Below, piece after piece: positions 1 to 6,759 of a stretch of 36,119 bases of DNA. This DNA is from Clostridiales bacterium UBA4080. GTDB lineage: Bacteria; Bacillota; Clostridia; Lachnospirales; Vallitaleaceae. Where the stretch lies: assembly GCA_002381865.1 (NCBI GenBank), contig DFYO01000016.1, positions 1 through 36,119 of the forward strand. The letters are read 5' to 3'. A program made the translations under genes and the position numbers. The notes below the pieces were generated by a model. The model searched no databases and was not told the origin of the DNA. It saw nothing but the letters and a program-made list of their open reading frames with translations. The number at the start of each line of letters is the position of its first letter. Position 1 is the stretch's first letter.

Positions 1-25
1 AGACTAAGGATCTAGTCCATATTAC
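1..25 (+). repeat. attL core, 25-bp direct repeat
   Basis: Bases 1-25 are identical to bases 36095-36119. The repeat starts in the anticodon arm and runs through the variable arm of the tRNA-Leu gene, a standard attachment site for tyrosine integrases. The integrase gene reads toward this end and lies only about 157 bases away, as expected for attL. The true identity block may be longer because the window stops inside the right copy. Confidence 0.93.
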
Positions 26-56
26 TTGGGTAGGGGTTCAAGTCCCCTCAACTGCA
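1..56 (+). tRNA. tRNA-Leu(AAG), 3' part only
   Basis: This is the 3' portion of a class II tRNA gene whose 5' half lies left of the window. The loop CTAAGGA (4-10) is closed by AGA/TCT (1-3 and 11-13) and puts AAG at the anticodon, which reads CTT (Leu). A long variable arm follows (about 16-31). The T-arm is perfect: AGGGG (32-36), loop TTCAAGT (37-43), CCCCT (44-48). The acceptor strand CAACTGC (49-55) and discriminator A56 follow, with no encoded CCA. Phages that integrate in tRNA genes usually supply this 3' part so the tRNA stays functional. The isoacceptor is inferred because the 5' half is not visible. Confidence 0.85.
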
Positions 57-95
57 TAGGGTTTCAGCCTATTAGAACACTAGTTACAAAATGCG

Positions 96-113
96 ATTGT
101 CCGTAAATTGTCC
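96..113 (+). repeat. left integrase arm-type sites (two TTGTCC repeats)
   Basis: Two TTGTCC hexamers lie 11 bp apart (TGTCC at 98-102 and 109-113), each preceded by A. The same pair with the same 11-bp period and orientation lies at 35963-35980 near attR. Integrases with an AP2-like N-terminal domain, such as Tn916 Int, bind 11-bp direct repeats as arm sites, so that role is inferred here. A 13-bp word, AAATACAAAAAGA, at 125-137 also recurs at 35931-35943. Confidence 0.7.
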
Positions 114-132
114 AAACTAATACAAAATACAA

Positions 133-160
133 AAAGAGATAGCAAAAATGCTATCTCTTT
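133..160 (-). terminator. rho-independent terminator of the lysogeny operon
   Basis: An 11-bp perfect stem (133-143 pairs with 150-160) closes a 6-base loop. On the minus strand it is followed by a T-rich run, and it lies about 20 bases after the integrase stop codon. It would end the repressor-metallopeptidase-integrase transcript before it reaches the tRNA. Confidence 0.85.
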
Positions 161-181
161 ATTTGGCTTAATTCTGTGTTT

Positions 182-1333
182 TTAAATTGGAAGTTTTAAT
201 CTACTCATAGCTTCACGTTTTTTGTTTTCTGTCAGGTGAGAGTATATTTTACTAGTTACACTCATGTCAGAGTGACCTAATATTTCTTGAATTATTCTCA
301 TGTCAACATCATTATCTAACAACCAAGAGGCACACGAATGCCTCAGCTCATGAAATGTAACTTTTTTGATTCCAGGAGTTCTATTGATTCTGTCAGCAAA
401 TCTTCTGCACACTTGATTAGTGTTTATTAATGTTCCATCTTCATTAACACTAAAGAAACCAATCCATTCATTATTATACTTTTCACCAAGGAATATCTTG
501 TTTTTTGATATTTCTGTCATTCTTTTTTTAAACAGAGAAAGCATTTCGTCTGTTAGAGGAATTGTTCTTTTAGCTGAATCACTTTTAGGATCCTTCACAA
601 TGATATTATCCTTTATATAGTGAACACCCTTATGATTTGCAAATTTTTCGGCATTTTTATCGTATTGAACAGTTCTAGTAACATGCAATTCCTTTTTTAT
701 GAAATCAATATCATCATACATCAAACCGCAAATTTCACCTTCTCGCAATCCTAGGTTCAATGCAACCTTAATGTGAAATATTAGAGAAAAGTTTTCAAAC
801 AAATCCAAGGCCTGTTTTATATCGTTTGCATCCCAAAACGTGTGTACCGGAGCTTTAGGCTTTTCTAACTTGATTTTATCCATTATTTTCTCGTTTGACA
901 TGTTCCAGGAATATGCTTTATAAAATATTGCTCTTAAAGTTGCATGTACTTTCTTGATTATATCATTGCTTTTTCCAGCATTTTTAAGTTTCTTATACAG
1001 AGCATTAATATCACGTGTCTCGATAGCATTAAATTTCATTTTTCCAATATAAGGCAAGATGTGAGTTGATAATATATTTTCATAGAAGACATGGGTTTTT
1101 GGCGATAAAAACACGCTAACATGGTCTTCAAGCCATATATCAGAAACTTGCTTAAAAGTGTATTCGTGAGTATTAAAACTCATTACATCATTTTCAGCTA
1201 AAATCAAAGCTTTTTCAGCTTCTTTCTTAGTTTTAAAGCCACTAATATATTTCCTTTTTCTTTTACCCAGGCTATCAGGTATTTCAAACCTGATAGCATA
1301 GGTCTTGTCAGGTTTTTGTATTATACTTCCCAT
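182..1333 (-). CDS. int: phage integrase, tyrosine recombinase
   Basis: Integrates and excises the prophage by site-specific recombination between phage and host attachment sites. The 383-residue length is usual for the Tn916/phage integrase group. Residues about 8-45 resemble the AP2-like arm-binding domain, about 58-150 the SAM-like core-binding domain, and about 165-375 the catalytic domain. Catalytic residues are visible: R197 (GLREGE), probable K250, H328 and R331 (FHELRH), H354 (LGHSD) and nucleophile Y364 (KIYSHL). The ATG has GGGGTG upstream. It is the last gene of the minus-strand lysogeny operon and sits beside attL. The best substrates in view are the 25-bp core and the TTGTCC arm repeats. 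Nothing looks broken. Confidence 0.96.
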   Translation of the reverse strand: MGSIIQKPDKTYAIRFEIPDSLGKRKRKYISGFKTKKEAEKALILAENDVMSFNTHEYTFKQVSDIWLEDHVSVFLSPKTHVFYENILSTHILPYIGKMKFNAIETRDINALYKKLKNAGKSNDIIKKVHATLRAIFYKAYSWNMSNEKIMDKIKLEKPKAPVHTFWDANDIKQALDLFENFSLIFHIKVALNLGLREGEICGLMYDDIDFIKKELHVTRTVQYDKNAEKFANHKGVHYIKDNIIVKDPKSDSAKRTIPLTDEMLSLFKKRMTEISKNKIFLGEKYNNEWIGFFSVNEDGTLINTNQVCRRFADRINRTPGIKKVTFHELRHSCASWLLDNDVDMRIIQEILGHSDMSVTSKIYSHLTENKKREAMSRLKLPI

Positions 1334-1344
1334 TATTTCACCCC

Positions 1345-1545
1345 TTATTTTAATGATTCATTGTTTATAATTGTATCAAAATCTTTATGTAAAACATGTG
1401 CCAACTCATGAAGATAGGCATTTTTTTGCATTTCAAAACTCATCTTGCTGTTGATTAATATATTATAGTTACCTTCACTGTCTAGACTTGTAAGTGCCTT
1501 TACTTTATATGGCAATTCTACAAGTCTTATAAATATTTCTCCCAA
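1345..1545 (-). CDS. mini ImmA/IrrE-like metallopeptidase
   Basis: A 66-residue protein with the zinc motif HELAH (about residues 46-50), followed by a few residues and DFD. Full-length ImmA/IrrE proteases cut phage repressors to induce the prophage. Short stand-alone versions of about this size are, as I recall, common next to integrase and repressor in clostridial phages, so it need not be a truncation. It starts at TTG with GGGGTG upstream; no ATG is available in frame. It lies between repressor and integrase, 11 bases from each, so it is cotranscribed with the lysogeny genes. Repressor cleavage is a plausible role but is not shown; the short protein has a motif and little else. Confidence 0.72.
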   Translation of the reverse strand: MGEIFIRLVELPYKVKALTSLDSEGNYNILINSKMSFEMQKNAYLHELAHVLHKDFDTIINNESLK

Positions 1546-1555
1546 AAAAACACCC

Positions 1556-1990
1556 CTATTCTCGTTTAAGTCTGTTTACAAGGTCAATAACTGCTTGCAG
1601 ATCGTCAGTTGTTAATTTTTTGCTTGCATCAAAAAGTATTTTTAATTCTGGATTTTCATACATTTCTTTAGCCATATTCCTTGCATCTTCATTGATGTAA
1701 TATTCAGTCTCATGTTCCTTGATTACATCTGGAGTATTTGATTTAATGTCTTTTATTAAATCACGTTCTGCTACTAGTTGCTCTATCATTGTTCGATATG
1801 GTGTTTTACCAAGAAGATAATCAACTGTAACATTAAAATAATCTGCTATTCTTCTTAACTTGTCTGCTTTTGGAATACTTTTCCCGTTTTTCCAATCACT
1901 TAATGTTGATGTAGCAATTCCAGTAGCCCTAGCCACATCAGCTGCTCTAACTTTATTTTCCCTTAACAACTCACAAAATATGGTATACAT
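1556..1990 (-). CDS. CI-like phage repressor (HTH Xre family)
   Basis: A 144-residue protein with an N-terminal HTH_3 domain (about residues 10-62): VARATGIATSTLSDWKNGK holds the recognition helix, and VDYLLGK is the typical end of the domain. The C-terminal half is acidic and helical and probably dimerises; it has no LexA-type serine protease domain, so induction should not be by self-cleavage. I chose the start at 1990 because GAAGGGAG lies just upstream; a longer frame reaching 2143 would run across the operators and lacks a ribosome site. It is divergent from the Cro-like gene at 2219, with shared operators between. Its likely role is to keep the early promoters silent in the lysogen and to tune its own expression. 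Confidence 0.9.
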   Translation of the reverse strand: MYTIFCELLRENKVRAADVARATGIATSTLSDWKNGKSIPKADKLRRIADYFNVTVDYLLGKTPYRTMIEQLVAERDLIKDIKSNTPDVIKEHETEYYINEDARNMAKEMYENPELKILFDASKKLTTDDLQAVIDLVNRLKRE

Positions 1991-2012
1991 ATAAACTCCC
2001 TTCAAAAAAACT

Positions 2013-2165
2013 CGGAAAACCGTATTTTGTGATTGACAAACTAATAAAACCGAATTATAATAACAATATAAGTTCGGAAATCTTAGTAATCGACATAAAA
2101 AACACGGTATTTTTGTTGATTTGTTATATAAAACCCTTGACAAGTATTATTATAACGGATTTCCG
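2013..2165. promoter_or_regulatory. repressor/Cro operator region
   Basis: Two CGG-N4-CCG inverted repeats flank the divergent control region: CGGAAAACCG at 2013-2022 and CGGATTTCCG at 2156-2165. A related half-palindrome, TTCGGAAATCTT, lies at 2073-2084, and single half-sites occur near 2049-2055 (AACCGAA) and 2104-2108 (ACGGT). A TTGACA lies at 2137-2142, and a TATAAT on the minus strand at 2054-2059. The exact -10 for the rightward promoter is unclear. Operators overlapping divergent promoters fit a CI/Cro switch. Confidence 0.7.
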
Positions 2166-2218
2166 AATTATAGTCAATGTATATAAATTCAAATATTATA
2201 GGAAAGGAGGACTATAAA

Positions 2219-2419
2219 ATGAGTTATGCAGTTGTAGAAAAGCTTCTCAATGAACGCAAAATGACAGCTTATCAACTATCTAAAGAAACAGGTGTATCAA
2301 CAGTAACATTGTCAGAATGGAAAGCAGGTAAATATACTCCTAAGATTGATAAAATACAAAAAATTGCAAACTACTTTGGGATTCCAATAGAAACATTAAT
2401 TAACACGAAAAGTGCTTAA
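2219..2419 (+). CDS. Cro-like HTH regulator
   Basis: A 66-residue single-domain Xre-family DNA-binding protein. Its helix-turn-helix (LSKETGVSTVTLSEWKAGK) closely matches that of the divergent repressor, so both probably read the same CGG-N4-CCG operators. The start at 2219 follows a strong GGAAAGGAGG; an ATG at 2177 is in frame but has no ribosome site. It is the first gene of the rightward early operon. By analogy with Cro it would repress the lysogeny promoter and help commit to lytic growth; this is inference from position and domain. Confidence 0.87.
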   Translation: MSYAVVEKLLNERKMTAYQLSKETGVSTVTLSEWKAGKYTPKIDKIQKIANYFGIPIETLINTKSA

Positions 2420-2434
2420 GAAGGAGGAAAACAG

Positions 2435-2593
2435 ATGGCAGGTTTATTAGTAAAAGTTACAATCAACACGAAAGAAGCAACAGAAGAATTGAGTCAACTA
2501 ATTAAATTATTAAAAGAAGCGGATGCATTAATTGACTCAATTGCTTCAAAAGGCATTAAAAGTCTAATTGGTCATCAAGATAAAGATCAGTAG
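2435..2593 (+). CDS. small conserved-type early phage protein
   Basis: A 52-residue ORF starting MAGLLVKVTINT, preceded by AAGGAGG at 2421-2427 with good spacing. Residues 14-38 (EATEELSQLIKLLKEADALI) look like one amphipathic helix. It follows the Cro-like gene by 15 bases and is probably translated from the same transcript. I do not recognise a function; small proteins of this pattern are frequent after cro in clostridial prophages. Its last 38 bases overlap tail-to-tail with the minus-strand gene 2556-2885. Confidence 0.68.
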   Translation: MAGLLVKVTINTKEATEELSQLIKLLKEADALIDSIASKGIKSLIGHQDKDQ

Positions 2594-2885
2594 CAGCATC
2601 AAGCATTTCTTCCCATGAAGAAAAGTCGGTTGACGATTGAACATAAACATCAAAGAGATCATCAGGAATTGACTCAAAATCTTCTTCTGTCTCTACATTA
2701 AAATTACCTTTTGCAAGAAATTCTTCAAAAGTTGAGACATTAGTATGAGATTCCATGAAGCGGTTGTTAAATAAAACATCAAAACTAACACTTGAACCAT
2801 CAAGGCTTTTGACTTTATCCGCACATGAATCTAAATCTTTTATAAGATTATCAATGCCTGATTTATCAAATTTAAAGCTAGACAC
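2556..2885 (-). CDS. uncharacterised acidic protein on the opposite strand
   Basis: A 109-residue, strongly acidic protein (many D and E, no cysteine pairs beyond C22) on the strand opposite the whole early operon. It starts at GTG (2885) behind AGGAGG with 7-base spacing; an ATG at 2887 is in another frame and does not give this product. The N-terminal stretch FKFDKSGIDNLIKDLDSC is helical; the C-terminal part, rich in FSSWEEML and PDDLFD type segments, looks like a small folded domain. It has its own ribosome site, is monocistronic and is reversed relative to its neighbours, so it may be a moron expressed in the lysogen. No function is claimed. Confidence 0.78.
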   Translation of the reverse strand: MSSFKFDKSGIDNLIKDLDSCADKVKSLDGSSVSFDVLFNNRFMESHTNVSTFEEFLAKGNFNVETEEDFESIPDDLFDVYVQSSTDFSSWEEMLDAATDLYLDDQLDF

Positions 2886-2985
2886 ATGAAACCCTCCTTT
2901 CTCAGATATTCGACATGCCAGTGTCGTAATTACAGTTTAGCACCATTAGAGAGAGGGAACAAGAAATAAACGAGGAGGAAACGGA

Positions 2986-3270
2986 ATGGAAGAACTATTA
3001 AAAGAGATATTAGAACAAATTAAAAAACCAAAGTGTATAGAGCCAACAGGAATATATACGGTACAAGATTTGGCTGATTATCTTGAATGCGACTATGGAA
3101 CAGCACTTAAGTGGTTGCATAAAGGACTTAGGCACCGCAAAATTGGAAGAACAAATTATATTATAGGTAAAAATATCATTAGTTTTTTTGAAGATGAAAA
3201 TGACATTGAATACACAGAAAGCAGCAAGACCAGGATTGAAAGAAAACTAAGAGCAGTTAAATACAATTAA
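2986..3270 (+). CDS. excisionase-like HTH DNA-binding protein
   Basis: A 94-residue protein with a winged-helix, MerR/excisionase-like segment at about residues 22-70: YTVQDLADYLECDYGTALKWL is the HTH, followed by GLRHRKIGRTNYIIGKN, the typical wing that carries the strand after the recognition helix. This matches the HTH_17 type found in phage excisionases and early regulators. It starts behind GAGGAGG and opens the block after the reversed gene. It could direct excision together with the integrase or regulate early genes; the sequence does not decide between these. Confidence 0.72.
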   Translation: MEELLKEILEQIKKPKCIEPTGIYTVQDLADYLECDYGTALKWLHKGLRHRKIGRTNYIIGKNIISFFEDENDIEYTESSKTRIERKLRAVKYN

Positions 3271-3280
3271 GGAGGAAGCC

Positions 3281-3556
3281 ATGTATATAAAAACAAAACA
3301 TATCAACGATGCTACAAGGCCTGAAAACTACAATAAAGAATGCTTCATCGAACAGGAGGGGAATATGGAAGGGCTAACAGAAGAAAAAAAAATATGGATG
3401 AAAGAAGTTGAAATACTTAAATTTGAAAAACCACAAGTTTATTATGCTAAAAACATACCCGGATGCACTTACTCCGAAGATTACATAAAAAATAAGCCCA
3501 TTGAAATTCTAAAAAAAAATTATAACAGGCTATATGAGAATAATGACGTTAAATAG
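3281..3556 (+). CDS. hypothetical early protein
   Basis: A 91-residue lysine- and glutamate-rich protein preceded by AAGGAGG (start MYIKTKHINDATRP). No recognised domain. A second in-frame ATG (GNMEGLTEE, residue 29) has AGGAGGGG just upstream, so a shorter 63-residue product beginning there is equally possible and may be the main one. It follows the excisionase-like gene by 10 bases in the early operon. Function unknown. Confidence 0.6.
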   Translation: MYIKTKHINDATRPENYNKECFIEQEGNMEGLTEEKKIWMKEVEILKFEKPQVYYAKNIPGCTYSEDYIKNKPIEILKKNYNRLYENNDVK

Positions 3557-3580
3557 GTAAAATGTTGCGAACTTTACCTA
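3554..3580. other. inverted repeat after gene 3281-3556
   Basis: An 8-bp perfect stem TAGGTAAA/TTTACCTA (3554-3561 with 3573-3580) around an 11-base loop, starting at the stop codon of the preceding gene. There is no T-run, so it is a poor terminator; it may protect or process the transcript, or be an operator before the antirepressor gene. Confidence 0.45.
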
Positions 3581-3643
3581 AATATTCAACGGGAATTTGC
3601 CACAAGTAATACAAATCTATAAAACAAAAATAAGGAGACATTA

Positions 3644-4411
3644 ATGGAAAATTTAAAGATATTTGAAAACAAGGAATTTGGGCAAGTTAGGGTTATTGTA
3701 CTAAATAACAAAGAGTATTTCTATGGTGTGGATATTGCAACAGCACTTGGATATGAAAGACCAAGTAAAGCAGTATCAGATCATTGCAATGGTATCCTAA
3801 TGCAGGACACCATAAAAAATAGTGGTGGTTATCCAGAAAAGCTAATCCCTGAGGGAGACGTGTATAGGTTAGTATCGCGTTCTCAGCTACCATCAGCTGC
3901 AAAATTTGAATCATGGGTATTTGATGAAGTACTGCCAACCATCCGCAAGACCGGAGGTTATGTAAGCGATGATGATATGTTTATTAGAACATACCTGCCT
4001 TTTGCAGATGATTCTACCAAAGCATTGTTTAAATCTACGCTGGAAGTAGTTAAGAGCCAAAATAAGGCTATTGAGCAGATGAAACCAAAGGCAATATTTG
4101 CAGATGCAGTTGAAGCTTCTCATACATCCATACTTATTGGAGACTTGGCAAAGCTAATTAAGCAAAATGGACACGATATTGGACAAAAAAGACTATTCGA
4201 GTGGTTAAGAAAAAATGGATTTTTAATCAAGGGAGGAGAAAGCAAGAATATGCCAACACAGAAGGCAATGGAAATGGGGCTATTCCAAGTTAAAGAGACT
4301 AGCATTAGCAATTCTGACGGGTCCATAAGAATAACCAAGACCACAAAAGTTACGGGAAAAGGGCAGATATATTTTATTAATAAATTTTGTGGGAAGGAAG
4401 AAGTGTTATGA
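3644..4411 (+). CDS. phage antirepressor (Bro-N plus ANT/KilAC)
   Basis: A 255-residue, two-domain protein. The N-terminal Bro-N domain (about residues 1-105) shows the usual pattern: YFYGVDIATALGYERPSKAV, then ESWVFDEVLPTIRKTGGY at its end. The C-terminal ANT/KilAC domain (about 135-250) shows RLFEWLRKNGFL, a basic helix, followed by a QIYFINKF strand near the end. Proteins of this architecture counter the phage repressor or bind early operators. It sits in the early operon downstream of the Cro-like and excisionase-like genes and overlaps the next gene by ATGA, so the two are translationally coupled. Length and domain order are complete. Confidence 0.92.
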   Translation: MENLKIFENKEFGQVRVIVLNNKEYFYGVDIATALGYERPSKAVSDHCNGILMQDTIKNSGGYPEKLIPEGDVYRLVSRSQLPSAAKFESWVFDEVLPTIRKTGGYVSDDDMFIRTYLPFADDSTKALFKSTLEVVKSQNKAIEQMKPKAIFADAVEASHTSILIGDLAKLIKQNGHDIGQKRLFEWLRKNGFLIKGGESKNMPTQKAMEMGLFQVKETSISNSDGSIRITKTTKVTGKGQIYFINKFCGKEEVL

Positions 4412-4557
4412 CAGTAAGATGCTGCAAGTGCTTAAGGAGCTGGAATATATCAATTTTCCACCAAATACCTAAAGCTGGTTATATCTGCCCCCAATGCAAA
4501 GACAAAAAGAAAGCCGCCCTTAAAAATAAGAGCGACAATCAACCAAGATTAGTATAG
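4408..4557 (+). CDS. small zinc-ribbon protein
   Basis: A 49-residue ORF starting MTVRCCKCLRSW, overlapping the antirepressor stop by ATGA. CxxC at residues 5-8 and CPQC (27-30) form a likely four-cysteine zinc ribbon; the tail is basic. Such small Com-like or ribbon proteins are common early phage products with poorly known roles. It is short, but the spaced cysteine pairs and coupled start support it. Confidence 0.66.
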   Translation: MTVRCCKCLRSWNISIFHQIPKAGYICPQCKDKKKAALKNKSDNQPRLV

Positions 4558-4574
4558 CAAATCGGAGGTATATT

Positions 4575-4799
4575 ATGCAAGAAGAAATTTTGAAATTAAA
4601 AAGACAACTCGAAAAAGCGAAGCAGCTCCTTAGAGAATATGATATATGCCAGTGTTGCAAGTTTCTATTAGAAGAACCTCAAAAATGCCCTGAATGCGGC
4701 CATCAAGAGAAAAGTAAATGTGTTATCTGCGCTGATATGCCAGGAACGGGACTTTGGGAGTTTAATGACGAGCTGCTGGAGGACAATGATGAAGATTGA
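4575..4799 (+). CDS. coiled-coil zinc-ribbon protein
   Basis: A 74-residue protein with an N-terminal basic coiled coil (ILKLKRQLEKAKQLLREY, residues 5-22), then four cysteine pairs or near-pairs: CQCC at 25-28, CPEC at 38-41, then CVIC about 49-52. The tail is acidic (ELLEDNDED). It starts behind CGGAGG. The cysteine layout suggests one or two zinc ribbons next to a dimerising helix. It belongs to a run of three zinc-ribbon genes (4408, 4575, 5386) that surround the 3D-domain gene; function is unknown. Confidence 0.68.
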   Translation: MQEEILKLKRQLEKAKQLLREYDICQCCKFLLEEPQKCPECGHQEKSKCVICADMPGTGLWEFNDELLEDNDED

Positions 4800-5376
4800 A
4801 AATGAAATATTAAAAGATATTAATGTAGAACTAACAATTATATTGGCAATAATTATTGTCATGACCTTTATTACAGGAGGGAATTTATTATATGTCAACG
4901 CAAAACAAGGAATTAACACAGGAAAATCAGATTATATTAATGAAATCGAAAATCAAATTATTAGAGATGAACTTAAACAGTTCATACAAACAAATGATAA
5001 CACTGAAAATTATATCGTTGACAATGAGCCTGATAGCATTATGGGCACTTTTAAAGCTTCAGGCAATACATTTGTAGGAATGTTCGAATTAACAGCTTAT
5101 ACGGCAGGATTTGAGAGCACTGGAAAGCATCCAGGTGATCCCGCTTATGGAATAACCGCATCAGGAGCAGAAGTAGTTGAAGGAATAACTATTGCAGCTG
5201 ACTGGGATGTTATCCCTCCAGGAACAAAAGTTTATATTGAGGATGTTGGTTTCCGCTGGGTTGAAGACAAAGGCGGAGCGATTAAAGGAAATAAAATTGA
5301 TATATATGTTGAAAATCTTGCTGATGCTATAAATTTTGGAAGGCAGCATAAAAATGTTTGGATTGTTAAAGAATAG
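4789..5376 (+). CDS. 3D-domain protein with N-terminal membrane anchor
   Basis: A 195-residue protein. Residues about 13-32 (LTIILAIIIVMTFITGGNLL) form one membrane segment or uncleaved signal anchor, so the rest should lie outside the membrane. A linker of about 55 residues leads to a C-terminal 3D domain (about 80-190) with the typical LTAYTAG, GITASG, IAADWDVIPPGTKV and KIDIYV segments. This double-psi barrel is shared with MltA-type lytic transglycosylases and resembles phage YorM; three aspartates are its hallmark. It may act on the cell wall. The start is chosen at the second of two ATGs (4786, 4789), six bases after GGAGG; it overlaps the upstream gene by 11 bases. An early-operon position is unusual for a wall enzyme. 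Confidence 0.84.
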   Translation: MKIENEILKDINVELTIILAIIIVMTFITGGNLLYVNAKQGINTGKSDYINEIENQIIRDELKQFIQTNDNTENYIVDNEPDSIMGTFKASGNTFVGMFELTAYTAGFESTGKHPGDPAYGITASGAEVVEGITIAADWDVIPPGTKVYIEDVGFRWVEDKGGAIKGNKIDIYVENLADAINFGRQHKNVWIVKE

Positions 5377-5385
5377 GAGATTAAC

Positions 5386-5592
5386 ATGATTGTTAAATCT
5401 ATTGAATGTTTGAAATGTGGATATTTTTATTGGAGTTGGAATGAGCATATCTACTGCCCTGGTTGCGGGGAAGAGTTAGACAAATCTCTACCGCTTAACA
5501 AAGAAGATTTTAAAAATAAAAACATATTAGACATTATAGATTTACGCATAAAACACAGGGATTTATTTACTAAAACACAAAAAAAGGAGTAA
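5386..5592 (+). CDS. small zinc-ribbon protein
   Basis: A 68-residue protein with CLKC (8-11) and CPGC (24-27) forming a compact rubredoxin-like zinc ribbon, followed by a charged helical tail. The start is preceded by AGGAG. It is nine bases from the 3D gene and three bases from the replication gene, so it is cotranscribed. The specific role is not known. Confidence 0.72.
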   Translation: MIVKSIECLKCGYFYWSWNEHIYCPGCGEELDKSLPLNKEDFKNKNILDIIDLRIKHRDLFTKTQKKE

Positions 5593-5595
5593 GAG

Positions 5596-6552
5596 ATGGC
5601 GGAACGAAGAATGTTTAAAAAAAGTGTTATTGAAAGTGATGCCTTCCTTGATATGCCCAGCTCAACAAGGCTGCTGTATTACGATATAGGGATGATGGCT
5701 GATGATGATGGATTTATCAACAATATTAAAAGAATAATACGTATGACAGGTGCAAGTGAAGATGATCTAAATGTATTAATTGCAAGATCCTTTGTAATCA
5801 AATTTGAAAGCGGGATAATTGTGATTAAACATTGGAAAATGCATAACTATATAAAAAAAGATAGATATAAACCAACAATCTATCAGAATGAAAGAAATAT
5901 GCTTGAATTAATAAATAACGAATATTTTTTCAATCCTACTGGAATTATAGATTTAAGCAATGCATTTATTGAATCAGCAGAAACCCCTAATATTCAAGAA
6001 AAAATCATAAAGGACACAGAAAGTAACCAAAATGTATCCGTTGTGGATACGGAAAGTAACCAAGATGGATACGTAGGTAAGGATAGGTTAGGTAAGGATA
6101 GGTTAGGTAAGGATAGGTTAGGTAAGGTTAGTCTAGGTAAGGTTAATAAAAACAATAAAACAAAAAGCGCTGTTGTTTTTTCAAAAATCTTTGAAGAAAA
6201 TAATCTATCTCAAATGATTACAGAATCACTCCAAGAATTTATTGAACACAGAAAACAGATAAGAGCTCCAATGTCAGAACTAGCAATAAAAAAAATGATA
6301 AAAAAATTATCTGCGTATGATGAAATCACACAGATTAAGATGATTGATAAATCAATTGAAAATGGATGGAAAGGTGTTTTTGATATTGATGAGAAAAATA
6401 CAAACAAACCTGCAGTTAATAATAATAATAAAACCAAGTCTAGTAATAAATTCATTAATTTTGAGCAACGAGATAATGACTATGATGCAATTGAAAAAAA
6501 AGCTATGCAAATGCTATTAGCAGAGAATAAGGAGAAAGAAGACAGTGGATAA
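5596..6552 (+). CDS. replication initiator / replisome organiser (DnaD-like)
   Basis: A 318-residue protein. The N-terminal winged-helix region (residues 1-110) shows the pattern of phage replisome organisers: FKKSVIESDAFLDMPSSTRL, then MMADDDGFINN, then VIKHWKMHNYIKKDR. The middle (about 140-185) is low complexity with five GKxxLG-type 5-residue units (about 161-184), encoded by a tandem DNA repeat. The C-terminal part (about 190-275) resembles the DnaD/DnaB-type helicase-loading region. By analogy with lambda O it should bind repeats within its own gene and open the origin. It overlaps the next gene by 8 bases. The family assignment is from motifs, not from a search. Confidence 0.82.
   Translation: MAERRMFKKSVIESDAFLDMPSSTRLLYYDIGMMADDDGFINNIKRIIRMTGASEDDLNVLIARSFVIKFESGIIVIKHWKMHNYIKKDRYKPTIYQNERNMLELINNEYFFNPTGIIDLSNAFIESAETPNIQEKIIKDTESNQNVSVVDTESNQDGYVGKDRLGKDRLGKDRLGKVSLGKVNKNNKTKSAVVFSKIFEENNLSQMITESLQEFIEHRKQIRAPMSELAIKKMIKKLSAYDEITQIKMIDKSIENGWKGVFDIDEKNTNKPAVNNNNKTKSSNKFINFEQRDNDYDAIEKKAMQMLLAENKEKEDSG
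6014..6150 (+). repeat. probable replication origin: iterons inside the initiator gene
   Basis: Three perfect 15-bp tandem units GGTAAGGATAGGTTA lie at 6076-6090, 6091-6105 and 6106-6120, followed by two degenerate units at 6121-6135 and 6136-6150. Just upstream an imperfect 33-base repeat occurs twice (about 6014-6073), and GTATCC-N5-GGATAC forms an inverted repeat at 6034-6050, with another GGATAC at 6067-6072. Repeats inside the initiator gene are the classic layout of lambda-type and many Firmicute phage origins. The AT-rich sequence after 6136 could be the unwinding element. Origin function is inferred. Confidence 0.72.
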
Positions 6553-6742
6553 TATACAATGTGTTATTTTTACAATCAGAACTTATATTTCAAAATTTGG
6601 GCAAAAAATTAAAAAAAATGATTTTTTAGAGCTGTGCAGAGAACATAATATAAATCCCAATACAACAATGCATTATGTGAGTATTAAAAAGGGATATATT
6701 ACCACAAAAATTCCACTGTGGATTGAAAATATTAATTATTAA
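6545..6742 (+). CDS. small hypothetical protein
   Basis: A 65-residue basic protein starting at GTG, with AAGGAG at 6531-6536; it overlaps the initiator gene by 8 bases. The middle part (FLELCREHNINPNTTMHYVSIKKG) looks like a small helix-turn-helix-like fold, but I would not call it that with confidence. It is cotranscribed with the initiator and the methyltransferase. Function unknown. Confidence 0.55.
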   Translation: MDNIQCVIFTIRTYISKFGQKIKKNDFLELCREHNINPNTTMHYVSIKKGYITTKIPLWIENINY

Positions 6743-6759
6743 GCGGAGGGATAAGTGAA

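Noticed and set aside
1991..2143. N-terminal extension of the repressor frame
   Set aside because: It runs across the operators, has no ribosome site, and the added residues do not look like protein; the start at 1990 has a good site.
2911..2926. CGACA-N6-TGTCG inverted repeat between the reversed gene and the excisionase-like gene
   Set aside because: Only 5 bp per arm and no T-run; too weak to call an operator or terminator.
6076..6150. CRISPR array
   Set aside because: The 15-bp units are directly tandem without spacers and are read as protein repeats; no other repeat-spacer pattern exists in the window.
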